64,000 bases of DNA from Amaranthus tricolor (lineage: Eukaryota; Streptophyta; Magnoliopsida; Caryophyllales; Amaranthaceae), in the NCBI RefSeq assembly GCF_026212465.1, contig NC_080048.1, forward strand, positions 37,476,375 to 37,540,374. Reading direction: 5' to 3'. The notes below the pieces were generated by a model. It was not told the origin of the DNA, did no database searches, and saw only the letters and a program-made list of their open reading frames with translations. Each line of letters begins with the position of its first letter. Within the stretch, counting starts at the first letter, position 1. Positions 10,317 through 23,688 of the stretch are shown here, piece after piece. The translations under genes and the position numbers were made by a program.

Positions 10317-13300
10317 AAATGATGGAATTAGGAGTTGTTGATGCTTATATGTTCACTCTCTTATTGTTCTTGATGGGGTTTTGCTGATCTCGAAGAACAA
10401 TGATTTTGCTGCTGATGATGTTTCTTTTTCGACAATTTCCGAAATTCCGACACCTGAGACTTGGGAGGTAATCTCTTCTCTGTCTCTTCTATCAAACTAT
10501 AACACTCCTCGCCCCCTTTAACTAATAGTGTTATTGTTTGAATTTGTACTTCCCATTACTTATTTCAATTTGATTCATAGACGTAGTAAACAATATTTGT
10601 CATATAGTTGATGAAACAATGCTTATGTTTGGAGTTGTAACTATATGGTGAAACTCAAATCTATATTATCCTTGGGGGAGAATGCTAATGGTGGAGGGGG
10701 AAAGATCAATGTAAAGGAGGACCTTTAAGGACTTAGTTTTAGTTTTTTAGTGTTTAATGACACACTTTGTTTTCTTGTAGCATGAAGATGGACTTTGTGA
10801 AAGTGCTTTTCTTATATTTCATTGTTTTTTCTTTTTTCATTGGAACCAAGGTGACTAGATTGAAGGTTTAACGAGGCAGAATTAGTAGGTTCAACAATAT
10901 CTTTTTCTCTGGTATTTATGAATATCCGTTCGAAGGGGAGTGTTATTATATAATACATTATAAACTGATGAACGGAACGTAAAAGGATAATGTTTAATTG
11001 GTGATAGATTGAGTGCATGAACTGTGAAAGACTTTCTCTATAAACACCCCTTTCTAGATGAATGAAAGAAGCATCTATCAATCTTAAAATCTACTCAAAA
11101 TATTTTGTTCATTGTTATCTATTATAATTCGCCATCAACACTAATTTCCTCTTAAAACTCAAAAGATAGAAATTTATTTTCTTTTCATTATGGATTTTTC
11201 AGTACAACGATATTAACACTATATTAAGCAATTTCATTTTATCAAATATTTATTTTATAGTTGAGTACAATAACCTACCATGTACTACAAATCCTGGAGA
11301 ATGGATGCAAGCCGTTCTCAATGTACTATCAACCACACACTATGTAACACCCAAATTGAATCTTGTTAAAATTGTTATGGTTAAGAGTTAAAAAATTGTG
11401 AATCAAACATGGATGAGTTAGGATTTGTATTAGGGGTGAAAATTATAGTTCTACTACTTTTGTGTTTGGAGGGTGTTTAATAAATTGAATAGATTTATAT
11501 AAGCTTTGAGTATGCGATTATATTGTGAATGTTAGTAATAGTAGTTGTTATTAATGGTTGAGATTATTAGTCAATAAAAGTGGTTGTTGATTATCACTTG
11601 TAATATGAAGATGGTGGTGGATATTGTTAATATCATTGATCGTTATTGCTAATTAATTGTGGTTTGGTCATAGTTATTAGAGTTGAATATTATCATGTTA
11701 ATGATGTTTGACATGGTTAATTTCATCGGTTGGTTGTTGTAAGTGGTATAATTGTAGCCCAAATTATACGTACCATTGCATTGCTTGTATTCGTCAATCG
11801 TCATCACCCTAAACTTGAATCATGAAGCGAAATTATTTGTAAAGCAATGCTGTCGTGAGTTTTTCCATGGATATTAGTATAATATATTAGGTTATACAAT
11901 CTTTAGTCCACTAATTAGTAATTTGACAATGCAAAAATATATATTTAAATCTTGCTCATTTGATTATACATTGTTGTAACAATTGAGTGAAAAACTTGTG
12001 ATTAGATTAGAATTGATGGTAAAGTTATGAGCAAGCTTAGAGTTGAAATTGTTGTATTTGGCTAATTTGCTTGGTATCACGAGCTAAAACTCGCTTGAAT
12101 GGTAGTAAAGTACCTTCCGTTAGGGCATGTGACTCTTATGTAAGGCTAAGTAGACTTGTTACCCTTACATTATACGTGTATGGGTGCTTAGTTTATAAGA
12201 GGGGCTTGAGAACCTCTTCTTTAGTGGTTGTGGTAGCTTTTGTCTTGCAGTTACGATAACCTGTACGTACACGCAGTAATTAACTATTATATGTATTTGT
12301 TTAAAAAGTATCATCAATATTTTGTGATTATATGCATTGTATTAGAATTATGGAGTACTAGAAAATAAACTTCACCATTGAATAGTTTTGAGAGTGGTAT
12401 AAGTGAATAGAATGAAGGTATTAGTAGAATATGAGAACAATTTCCTTAGTAGTAGAGAATGAATTATGTATTTTGTTTAATTTTGGAATGTATAAGCTTT
12501 TGGTATGAGATCGTGTGACCTCTTGGTATTGTTTACAATTTCCGCTGCGTAGTTTTAGTTGTATGGTTTTAAAATTTGCTTTCGTTGTTTTTAGAAACCC
12601 ATGCGTTGACACTAAAACCACGATTCGTGTTGGATTTGATAATTTGAGGAGCCGGTGTTGAATCATTCCGCCCTTGCATGTTATTGAAAGGAAATGAGCC
12701 CGTAGATTAATTTATTTACATTAATGTGTTTATAATTTTTTTTTGTCACCTTAATTTTTTTAGAGATGTTGCTGAAATTTTCACTCAGATAATGATATAT
12801 TCTTTGTTGCATATTGCTTAGTGTATTAATATGTTTTCAATAACTTAATATTGCCATACTAGCTAGATTTTTGCCAAACACAACTTATTTTCCAACGTTA
12901 GCTCGTTTTTACTCATTTTTGTTTAACTTACCTTATTTTTACTCGGTTTATTTTACCGAATTGAACATATTCTTGTTTTGTTAAACTTATGTTTGGGAGT
13001 TGCAATGCTGTGATGTATGATTTCGTTTCCATTTCTATCCAGTTCTTATGTTGATAATTTGCGGATGGAAAGAAGGGCGTTCACACACCATCCCCTCACC
13101 TTCAAGGAAGGGTGGCAAGTGTCTGCACGTCAGATTCGACCCAACCGGTTGAGCTCGAACTATTATTTAAAAAAAAAATTCAAAATATGGGTGGCCAAGT
13201 CTGCCTAGCCGATGAGTAAAACGAGTAAGCTTGTCCGCCTGCTTATTTTTATATAAATACTAGTATTTATTTGAATTTTATATATTAATTCTTGAAATAA

Positions 13301-15506
13301 GAAAAATGCTAGATCAATTTTTAGCTCACTTTCTATGAACTTTTTCTAATAGGTTTGTGGATAGATTTTTATCGGCAAATTCGGTTTGCTACCTGTTCGA
13401 ACCCGCCCATGGGACATGTTTACCTCAAGATTCCGGTTCAAAGTGTATAGCATGTTCAAAGTGAAAATTCTGGAGTTAAAAAATTGGTATTTCAGTTACT
13501 GCCCATACATTGTCCTATGCGAAATTACGTCTATAATCCAGAGAAGTAAAAAAAAAAATTTACCTTTCATTTTTAATAGTTGCTAGAGTCACTATAATTA
13601 GTAATTACTGTTTATTAATTAATCTTATTTGATATATATTTCTCTACATATTATGTAAAACATTGTCAAGATTTTTGTTAAATTTGTCTTAATATATATT
13701 TTCATAGTATTTGTCTTCATATGAAATTAAATATTAAAGATTATAATTTAACAAGTTAATTAGTTAACAACTATTAATATCTCATAATTAAAATCTTGAG
13801 TCTACCCCTATGCGTATGTGTTATACGACAAACAACACTAAGGTGGGGAGTCTGGGAGATGATGTACAAATACTCTCTTCTATTTAATATAATTGTCTTA
13901 TTTACTTATCGCACACTATTCATTTTACTTTTTCAATGCAGAATACTTCCTCCATTTTTTAATTAGAATATTTTACTTAAAAGAGTGAGAAATTTAACTA
14001 ATATTTGAAAGAGATATAGAAAATAAAATGTATCCTTGTGACATCCTGTCGATTCATTTTAATGTATAATTTTTTATTGTATATTTTTGTATTATTTTTT
14101 ATGATCTATATTTAGACATATTAAGACTGAAAAATTACTTTCAAAGTTGTGCAAAAAGTAAACGAGAAAAACAAAAAAGTACGAAGAAAGTATCACTTAT
14201 AATACATAATGAAAAATTATAAAAAGTAGATATTAATTAACCCTTGTTTCGAAATGTATCAAAACAAACACCAATAAGCTATATTTTAACTTATAAAATA
14301 TAGATTAATAGTAAAATATAAATTAAAATTTTAACTTATAAATATAGATTAATAATAAAATATAAATTAAAAGTGAACTATAAATAATGTATTATTTAGA
14401 CAGGAAATGGGACAATTCAATTAAATATGAAGGAGTATCATTTTAACAAATTGTAATATAACACACTACTATGTGAATAATAGGAGAGAAAAGATTCACA
14501 CTTTCATCAAAGCTAAGCATATTATAAATCATAAATTATGAATAGTTGTTAACTTGCTAAAAATATTAAAAATATACACATGCTAAATTGTACACTTGCG
14601 TAGGTTATTTAGAAATCTATTATTGAAAAGTAAATAATAAAAGCAACTACCAAACTGGTAGTTGAGCGTTTGGCGCAGCTTTGTTTGACTTATGTGATTT
14701 TTCATTTCTATTCACTTTTTCTTCAATACTTATAAAATGAGCAACTTGTCTCATCGGTGAGACAGCTTAAAAAAAAACTCATACGCTAACAATGATGTTA
14801 GTTGGGCTATTATGTCTCACGGTGAGAGAGATCTTAAACAAGAGCTACTCTTGTAAGAGAGTAAGAGACTGTCTTTCAGATAGGTTACTTTAAACAAAGA
14901 GCTCATATTCTCATAATATGTATAAAATAAGATATTAAACTAAAATCGATGAATTTACTCATCAAATATGAGAAAAATGTTTTTACTGAGAAGCTAAGAG
15001 CTACACCATGAGTATATACTCTAAATCAAAATCAAAATCAAGAAAATGTATGTAAAACATTTAAGAAAGAACGTGGAATATCACATCATTCATTATGAAC
15101 ATTTCTACATGTACAATTCTCACCAACCATTTCCACTTCATGATCTCTAGGACCACCACTACTCCTCCACTCCCATTTTCATCATTATGGAGGAATTAAA
15201 AAAGAAAATTCAAACTCCCCAAAAGAAATTATAAACAACTTCTAAACAATCTATTTTTATCTAAAATAAATAAATAAATATGTCTTTTCAAGCCACAAAA
15301 TATATTTCATCTATTTTCGTTTTAGGGAGAATTTAAGCTTAAACCTGTCTAGATTGTGTTTATTGAATGCCCAATTAAAAATGAATTGTATAATATACAA
15401 CACAAAAGAATGATAGCCAAGCCGATTGACGTGTGATAAGTGTTGTCGACCCACCTTATACAATCATTCTGGATTCGCCCCATTCCTTTCATCTTTTCCT
15501 CCGAAA
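10317..15506. other. Intergenic region between PPR and ADT genes (tail-to-tail)
   Basis: 10317-10467 and 10781-10850 may be a spliced 3' UTR of the PPR gene: donor GAG/GTAATC at 10468 and acceptor TTGTAG at 10780. 11343 onward (TGTAACACCC) and 12060-12270 resemble decayed LTR-retrotransposon sequence, but no pair of LTRs was found. 13130-13450 has degenerate repeat words. A Stowaway-like MITE lies at 13946. The rest is AT-rich without recognisable content. Confidence 0.5.
13946..14435. mobile_element. Stowaway-like MITE (degenerate, possibly composite)
   Basis: The left end CTTCCTCCATTTTTTAATT follows TA. The right end, read in reverse, is CTCCTTCATATTTAATT, followed by TA. It is long for Stowaway (about 490 bases), so an internal insertion or two fused copies are possible. 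Confidence 0.45.
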
Positions 15507-18500
15507 TCATGATTGATCATTGGACGGTAAAGGTGACCATGGGGACATATCCATAGGATAACTCCCCAAAACCCTTAGAAAAGACGTGAATTCTTGAACT
15601 TCAGCAAGTGCATTTTGGGCTCTAGGTTCAGCCATTGAGGCATCAAAATCAACATAGAACATATATTCGAAATGCTTAGCCGTACCCACATTGGCATCGT
15701 CCACAATCCTAATTGGACGATGGCGATGGGGACGGCTCTCTATCTTCGTGAGGCTAATGTTTCTAAACGCGAAAGCGGATAGGACCTTGAACAAGGCTGA
15801 TGTCCCTTTCCCTTCACCATTGTCATGGGTTGCAAACACAATGCTAGTCTTAAAAGGGCGGTCGGTTCGAGGAATTATGGGCTCCCGGGCTAGCATAACG
15901 AACCGGGTCACATTTCCTGAGTCATCTTGTATACCATCTGCTAAGACCTGTTTTCATGTAAGTTTATTAGTAATTCTTGGTCAATTTTGGTACACCCAAA
16001 TGTGTAATAAAATTCAGTTTTACAAAGGTGTGTTTGGTAGGAAATGCAACTTGTGCTATTGTTGTCTTTCTATTTGTCTTGGCTAAAAGCCACCCACTAC
16101 TAGTTTTTTTTTTATGTATAATTTTATTGGTTTGTTTAATGAGAGACTAAGACACAAAATAAATAAAAAGAAATGCGCGGATGAAATATTAACATACCAA
16201 AAAGAAAATAATAGCAAATTGAGCAAGACAAGAAAATTTTAGTCGCAAAACAATAACACATCATTAATTCAATGCCAACTAATTTATTAATTTTGGGTTG
16301 ATTTTAGACATGTATAAAGTGTTTAACCGCGAGCACATAGATTAAAGAGTTCTAAATATTAGACTTCAAAATTTCAAGAAAAAAATAAATAAAATAAATA
16401 CTTTTACTTGGCCCCAACTATATAGAAAATAAAAGAAAAAAAAATTTCAAGAGAAAAAATGATGTGAGTCCAGCTAATTAGACCAAGTCTGTTGATAATG
16501 GTCCTAGAAAATTGTCATCAACTTTCCAACTTTAACTAATACCAATTCAATTTCATGAAAATGATTGCTACCATCTCTGTTCCAATTAAATTGAATTCAG
16601 AGAAAAATAAAATGTTTTTTAATAAGTATAAAAAGATGTGAAAATGTGATAACAAATGAAACGAGAGAATGATATATGGAAGATATTAAAAAAGAGTTTA
16701 AAAGTGTGATTGAGATTTAAAAAAATAATAACATATTTTGTAAACAATAGAAATAATGCAAAATAAGTGGTGTAATTGATAAATGGAGTATTTGCTAATT
16801 TGCAAGAAGGTCTTAGTAAATAACGGTTATTTGTGAGGTTAACAAATCACCCTTATGTGGTAGCATTTGATAGAATAAGAGTTTTATTGTTTTAAATTAA
16901 TTTTTTTCTATTATGCTTATCTTATTATTATTATTTTTGTTTTTTATAGTGATTACAGAATTACGATCATTAAATAGGAGTTTTTGCTATATTGTCTTAT
17001 CATTGTTTATAATTAAAAAAAATTAAGAATAAGACAATGCACTAAAAAGTTAAAAGTAGATGGTGACACGAAGTTTGGTTGGTCAATTATGATAGTAGTA
17101 CATGGTACCACCACGTTGCTCCTACATTTTCTTTTACTTCACCTACCCCTTACTAATTCAGCCTTAATATTTGACCTTAGGTGAAAAATAAAAAAGGCTT
17201 ATATAAGTAAAATTTTGATTAATTTTTCTCCAACTATGTACTTCAGTAGTCATACGCTTAATTGAGAAACCTAACGCTATAAGTTTGATTCATGCTAGAA
17301 ACTACTTAAGCAAAAACTAATTATAAGGATTAACTAAATTTGGGTCTCTTTATAAGTTGGACCCTAGACGATTGCACCTCAAAACTACCCTCAGAAACGG
17401 CCCTATTTGACCTATTATGATTAGGAAACTTAAAATGTAATGTTTAATCTTTTCTAAGAGAAAAAATAAGCATTTTAACTATTGGAAGAATTAATTTTAT
17501 GTTTCTTTACTAAAAAGATTTTTTAACCTATCCCAAATAAAAAAATTCAATACAAAAATGAATAACTTGCAAGTTTAAAATGATAATATATGTCATAACT
17601 CTTACTCTATATAAACTTTTATTGAACTCCTAAATTTGTACTCCATCGACTCGTTTAGTAATAAATTATAAACAACTATTTATAGTGTAAATTCCATAAA
17701 AAATAGTTTTTTTTATATCATTGTCATGCAAATATAACTCTATATTCAAATACTCCATAATATTAAGCTTCTGGATGAATTTTCTCACAAATTACACTAA
17801 TTTTATTATCATTATTATGATTTAACACCGTTTATCAAACAAACTGTAAGTGTAACATCAATCAAGGGAAATGATTGGTAAATCATAATCAAATTCTTTA
17901 TTGGAACCAATCTACATAAAGTATTTAACCTTATCCAAGCAACTAGGGATGGTAATATATTGAGGCTAGGTCGGGTACTTGGGTCCAATCAAATTTGGTC
18001 TCAAAGCCATGGATCCAAACTCGGACTATCAGATCCGATGGGTTTAGGATCTTAATTTTGTTATTTATACTTAGACATTTTTACATCTTAAAATTTCATA
18101 AGTATTAAAATAAGCCTATTGTAAATATAAATTGAGTCTAAATAAATATAAAATAAGTTTATAAATGAATTTAAACTTAATATTAAATTGTGCGTTGGAC
18201 CGAGTGAGAGTACATGAATCATGATCAATGAACAAAATACAATATTCCCTTTCTTCTTTAAAATTTTCTGTATTAACATATAATAATTTTTTTTTAACAT
18301 TTAGTCATAGTATAAAAAACTAAAATGCATATAGGAGATATAAAATTTTATAGTGGTTTGTTTTTCTTCTATACATGAAGACAAATTGCATTTATATATC
18401 ATGTAGCAAGTTGTCTTAATAATAACAATAATCCTCAATGGAATTATTATTGTTGTTAATATTATTAATATTCCTTTTTTTTTTTATTCTCAATCATAAT

Positions 18501-19911
18501 TCAAATAATCATCTATTTTCACCTTTTTTAGTTCATCAAGTCAAACTTCTAAACTTATGTCTTTTTCATTCACGATACCAAATCACATGATTAAAATATC
18601 AAAACTCCACAATTATACATATCATTAAAATCAAATTAATTCAAATAACCATCAATTTTTCACATTCAAACTTCTAAACTCAATTAGTCTTCTTCATTAG
18701 ATGTCATAGTAAAAATAAGGTGGCATCGCATCAGATCGATCGAATTATAAAGGTTTTCAAAATAAACGAATCAATATTTTCCGCATTGTAAAGACATAAA
18801 AAAAACGCATTTTTGATCGTACTAAAGGATATCTAATTATTCGACCTATATTTAGACGTTACAACATTACTCTTGTAACCGCATCCCATTTGGTTCACAC
18901 TTTACACTATGATTCTAATCATTAATCTTCAATTCACGAAACCAAATCACATCACATGATGTAAAATGTCAACAGTTCTACAATCATACAAATCATTAAA
19001 ATCAAAATAATTCAAAATTAATTTAAGCAGAAAAATACCTGCAAGCCGTACAAATCAGCGGCGCGTGACGAAGCAATCGCCGCCGTATCGCGCAAACGTT
19101 GTGTAGCAACATACTCAGCAGCACCAGCAGTATCATCAACAGCTTCTCTTGTAACATTCAATCCCAATTTCGTCAAAGTATGTTCGCACTGTGCAAGTGC
19201 TTGCGGATGCGAAATCACTCGCGTCAAATACTCTTTTCTCACACCAGGCAAAGCCAATAAACAATGATGAACAGGGAGTTGAACTTCTCCAACAATGTGA
19301 AGCCGATGCCGAAGAAGAAGATCGTAATTCCTATGAATCGATCCACCAAGGGAATTCTCAACAGGAAGTACAGCTCGATCGGCTATCCACAACTCAACGG
19401 CTTGAAAAGCGACTTCAAATTGATCGCAAGGAATGGCTTCACATCCAGGGTAAGCTTTTCCAGCCGCGGCTTCGGAGTACGCGCCGGGAACACCTTGATA
19501 AGCCACTCGAAGAGTAGAGCCGTGCATTGGAGCCGGTGAAAGATCGGCTACAAGTGATAATGGTTTAGGAAGGTTATTAGTGGTTGTTACGGCAGAGACA
19601 GCGGAGGCGGAGGCGGAGGAAGAGGATACCACTGGGATAAGATTTAGGGTTTGATGGCCATTCACGTTGGTGATTTCATCGGATTTGTCGTTGGAATTTT
19701 TAACGGTGGATGAGATGACTTTGGAAGCGAGAATTGCACAATTGGTTTGCCAATCGGAACGTGAACCAGTAATGGCGCCATTTCTACCAAAGGTTGAGCA
19801 TCGGATAGTGAGTTGACTCGGTCGGAAAGTGAGTTTGGTTGTGGTTGTTAACCGAGTTCGGAGTGGGTTTCTTGGTGTTGTTGTGTTGGTTGGTGATGGA
19901 GATACCTGCAT
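15507..19911 (-). CDS. ADT: Arogenate dehydratase (ADT3-6 type), plastid
   Basis: Two exons, 19039-19911 and 15507-15947, join in phase 0 to give 437 residues. The enzyme converts arogenate to phenylalanine by decarboxylation and dehydration, the last step of plastid Phe synthesis. Residues 1-130 are Ser/Thr/Arg-rich, fitting a transit peptide plus linker. The dehydratase domain starts at [16 protein letters not shown] (135-150) and contains [27 protein letters not shown] (259-267) and the catalytic T305-R306-F307. The ACT regulatory domain (about 325-425) has ESRP at 361-364, the Phe-binding motif. The end [10 protein letters not shown] is typical of plant ADTs. The first ATG (19909-19911) is used. 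The 3.1-kb intron at GLQ/VLADG is notable because, as I recall, ADT3-ADT6 of Arabidopsis lack introns. Its position next to TIC100 and CA1Pase suggests orthology to ADT5 (At5g22630). Some ADTs also accept prephenate. Confidence 0.95.
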
Positions 19912-20072
19912 TTTTGCTTTTTTTTTTAATAAAAATTAAATATTAGTGGGAAAAAAATGTAATTTAATTAGAAGTTAATTTTTTATAAATTTTGTTAATT
20001 TGGTTATATATAGCTTGAAGTTCTCTAAGGAAAGAAAACTGCAAGCTGAAGATTAATGAGAGGAAGAAGGGG

Positions 20073-20117
20073 TTTTTATATAGATGGAGAATTGGTTTGG
20101 TCAATCTCACACCTACC
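20073..20117 (-). promoter_or_regulatory. Candidate ADT core promoter: TATA box with AC element and W box
   Basis: On the coding strand TATATAAAAA occupies 20082-20073, about 160 bases before the ATG. A W box TTGACC is at 20104-20099. An AC-I type element ACCTACC (opposite strand) is at 20111-20117. AC elements are bound by R2R3-MYB factors that activate phenylpropanoid genes, which would suit a gene supplying Phe. The transcription start was not mapped. Confidence 0.5.
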
Positions 20118-21547
20118 CCCTCCAATTTAGTTTTTTTTTTTAATATTTTTTCTTTAGTTGCCATTCGGAAAACAACAAGTCATCATATCACCATAAGAGG
20201 AACATATATAATTAGTTAATTTTTTAATTTATAAATGATTACTTTAAGATTATAAGAAATTATTTTAAAGTCAAATTATAAAAAATAATCATTTTAATAT
20301 AATAAGTGTACTTTAAATCAGCCTAATAACCGAGAGATCGTATAGAATTTGTGTTGGGAAATTTACTTTGTAGGACCATTTCCAATTAGATGGTAGGTTA
20401 TGTAATTTTTAGAATACATAGGTGTATTTTGAGTAAGGATTAGTTTAAAAAAGAGCATCATTAGAGGATAAGATAGAAAAAATAAGTAGATGATATAAAT
20501 AAATCTATAAAATGAAAAGAAGTAAATAGATTTGTTGATGAGCTTAAAGAAAGAGAGTAAGACATTGTAGAAAAAGATGTTAAATTAGTAGGACATAATA
20601 AATTTAAAAGTGATACAAATTGAAAAGAATGAAAAAATAAGTTTTTTTTTATCAAATATGAAATTATTTTCCTATTTATTAATTTTTTTCCTTGAATTTG
20701 CGTTACTTGTAAGTGAGCGTTTCATAAGAGAATGTGGTAAATTGGTAACAAAGAAGAAATAAATTAATTATGTGAATGATAATAAAGAGGCAAATTGAAA
20801 TATGTGGATGAAATTAAAAAATAAAATATAGTTTATTTTCAAAATTAATTATATGAATGATATTAAAGAAGATATTTAATATTACCATCATTATCAAGAT
20901 CGAAACCATATTTTTATATGCCATTGAAGTTTAAATCAAAAAGATTGTTTAATTGCCATCTAAACTTTTTGAAAATTTTATTTTAGTTTTTAGGAATTAT
21001 CATAATATTATCCCGAGTGTATCATTTATCAAGTAGATTAAGTAATTTTTATTTTTTTATTTTTTTGAAATGAATTTTTTTTTTCTATTCTTGAAATTAC
21101 TATTTCCAATAAACTTCTTAAAATTATTATCATATACTAATTAAACGTGACCAATGTTAAAAATATTTTTCACGACAAAAGTTTGTTAAGTGGGAGTTTG
21201 CAATGGTCCTACAATAACGACGTCGTTTTACTATGTCATTGAAAATTCTACAAAGATGAAGAGAGTTAGAGCTACCTTTGTTTGACTCAATAATATTTGC
21301 ATACTTTCCACTCACTTGCACTGAACTTGGGCTCTAAATTATTGTCTCTATTTAAAATTGCCATATTTTTAAAAAAATCTCAATAAAAAATAACTAATAT
21401 TAAGATTTTGCTAACCAACATCTCTGGAACATTTGTTAATTAAATACTCCTAAATCAATTCCAAGTAGCTAGAATATATAACTAGCATCTAAAAGAAAAT
21501 TAGAATATATTTTAGGTGTTGAAAATATATAAGCATTAATTATACTA

Positions 21548-21915
21548 CTCCCTCCGTTCTTTTTTGATCTTCCACATTACTATAACGGGTAGTTTCAAAA
21601 GTTCTTCCACTTTAGAATACTTTCTATTTTTAGAAAATTTTTATCTCACTTTTACCACTTAAAACCCCCACTTTTCTTTTAATGTACCCCTTTTCTTTTA
21701 TTTATAATTATTTTCTCTCTCATACTTTCAATACAATCATTACTTCACACTACTATTTAATTAAAATAATACCCACTACAACCTCATACTTCCAATACAA
21801 TCATTACTTCACACTACTATTTAATTAAAATAATACCCACTACAACCCAAAGATTCTATCTTCCTTAATATGTGTGAAAAATCCAAAGTGGAAGATCAAA
21901 AAAGAACGGAGGGAG
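21548..21915. mobile_element. Stowaway MITE
   Basis: Perfect 28-base terminal inverted repeats: CTCCCTCCGTTC followed by ttttttgatcttccac, and its complement at the right end. TA target duplications lie at 21546-21547 and 21916-21917. The interior holds a 64-base direct tandem duplication (from 21719 and from 21783, beginning ctcatactt). It appears young, since the ends are identical. Confidence 0.9.
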
Positions 21916-21971
21916 TATAAAATTTGAAATTTATCATCAAATAATGCGTTAAAACATACTATATAGTAATA

Positions 21972-22239
21972 CTCTCTTCGTTCTCTAATATTTTTTCCGT
22001 TTAAATATTTCATTCTAAAGAGAGAGAAATTGAAGTAAGGTTTTTGGAGATATATAAAAGAAAAAAAATATTCATGTGTAATGTTGTTAAATTCATCATA
22101 AATTATATTTTTTATTATACATGTTTTATGGAGTAATTTTTATGATGTATGCATCTAGAGATATTAAAAGTTTTAAATTGCTTTGAAAATTGTGCAAAAG
22201 GTAAATAGAAAAAACAAAAATAAACCAGAGAGCACTATT
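21972..22239. mobile_element. Stowaway-like MITE, degenerate
   Basis: Left end CTCTCTTCGTTCTCTAATATT after TA; right end aaccagagagcac before TA. It lies 56 bases from the intact Stowaway copy. The ends are only partly complementary, so it is older. Confidence 0.4.
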
Positions 22240-23688
22240 TTTTTTAGTTTGTCTTATAATTTACTTTTTGAAAGAACACATCCCTAGAGGTATTCAATTT
22301 CAAAAATCGGGTAATTTACCCAATTTTTATAAACCGGATAATCCAGATCGAGTATCCAGTTTTAAAACTGCAAACCGGATCACGTTTTTAGATATCCGAA
22401 AAGCTGGATTTCTGGATCCGAGTAGATCCGATTTTGAACACCCCTACCTGGAGGTATTCGTTAGCTTGATATTTCAATTGAAATGGTCTCTTATAATGAT
22501 ATCAAAAACTCATGTCACAAATTTATCCTTTTAATGCTAAATATGACAGAAAGCAGAGACTAATTTAAATTCAAAAATATTAATTATCAGTTTAAAATTT
22601 GATTTTATAATTGTTATTAATAAGAAAATTTTTCACTTCTTTATTTATTACTCCAATATTAAAACACTATTTCGTCACGAGTTCAATGGGGGCATTAGGC
22701 TTCAATTGTTTACGCAATTCACAATGATAAAGTGGAGTATAAGAAAGACTCGAGATTTTGTTTGTTTCCAAGATGCCCACCAATGACAAATTAATGATAG
22801 TCAAGCATAGATTCTAGAAACTACACTCTATGGGCATTAACTTACCCATCTTTATGAAATTATTCATCACATGAAATTGTTGATAACCAATAGGTTATTA
22901 GAGAAATTCATTAAATAATTTGACTAGTTAATTTTAACACGTTGATTGGTGTATATTGTTGTAAATTAGTTGATTTATAACAAAAAATTATTTTAATCAG
23001 TTTATACCAAATACTAACATTAAGCAACCGAACCATCTAGCTAAGTCTTGAAATTGTCCAACAAGCTATTTTTTCAAGTGTAAGTTTTTTTGTAACAATT
23101 TTTTCGGTTTTCATTTTAAAGTCTGGAATGAGCATTTTAGACCTTTGAATAGACATTGTAAGTCTTGAAATTGACATCTTTAAAAGTCTTCGAATAGACA
23201 TTTTAAATTAGGTACACAAAAAAAACATTTAGTCTTTGGAGAAACAAAATTAAGACTTAAAGTAAGAGTTTTAAGAGATTAAATAGACATTTTAAGTCTT
23301 GAAATATTGGCATTAAACCCACAAATTAAGACAAGTTGAAAGCAAATTGAACCTCATAATATTGTCTCCACCAAATACAATAGCCAAGATGTATAACTCT
23401 TTTGCAAGGCAAGAGTTTACAATACTTTTCTCATCTTGTCCAATAAGATTTCTTTTCTATGTCTTTAAGCTAGTTACATGTAAATTTAGACAGGGAGATA
23501 AGTTCATTTAAGAAATTTAAATTTAAAAATAAGTGCTATAATAATTATAAAATAATTTTTTCTCTAAATGTTCTTTTGAATTGCAGATTATTCAGTTGCA
23601 ATCGGAATTTGAGCACTGACGTTAGAGTACAAAATTTTTAAGTATAATTTTCGTATTTATATACCTTTAGTATAATGTTTTTAAAGTT

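Noticed and set aside
11343..12670. Possible LTR retrotransposon starting TGTAACACCC
   Set aside because: No second LTR, primer site or matching end could be found, so it was not called as an element.
19191..19539. Two plus-strand frames opposite ADT exon 1
   Set aside because: Antisense shadows of the ADT coding exon.
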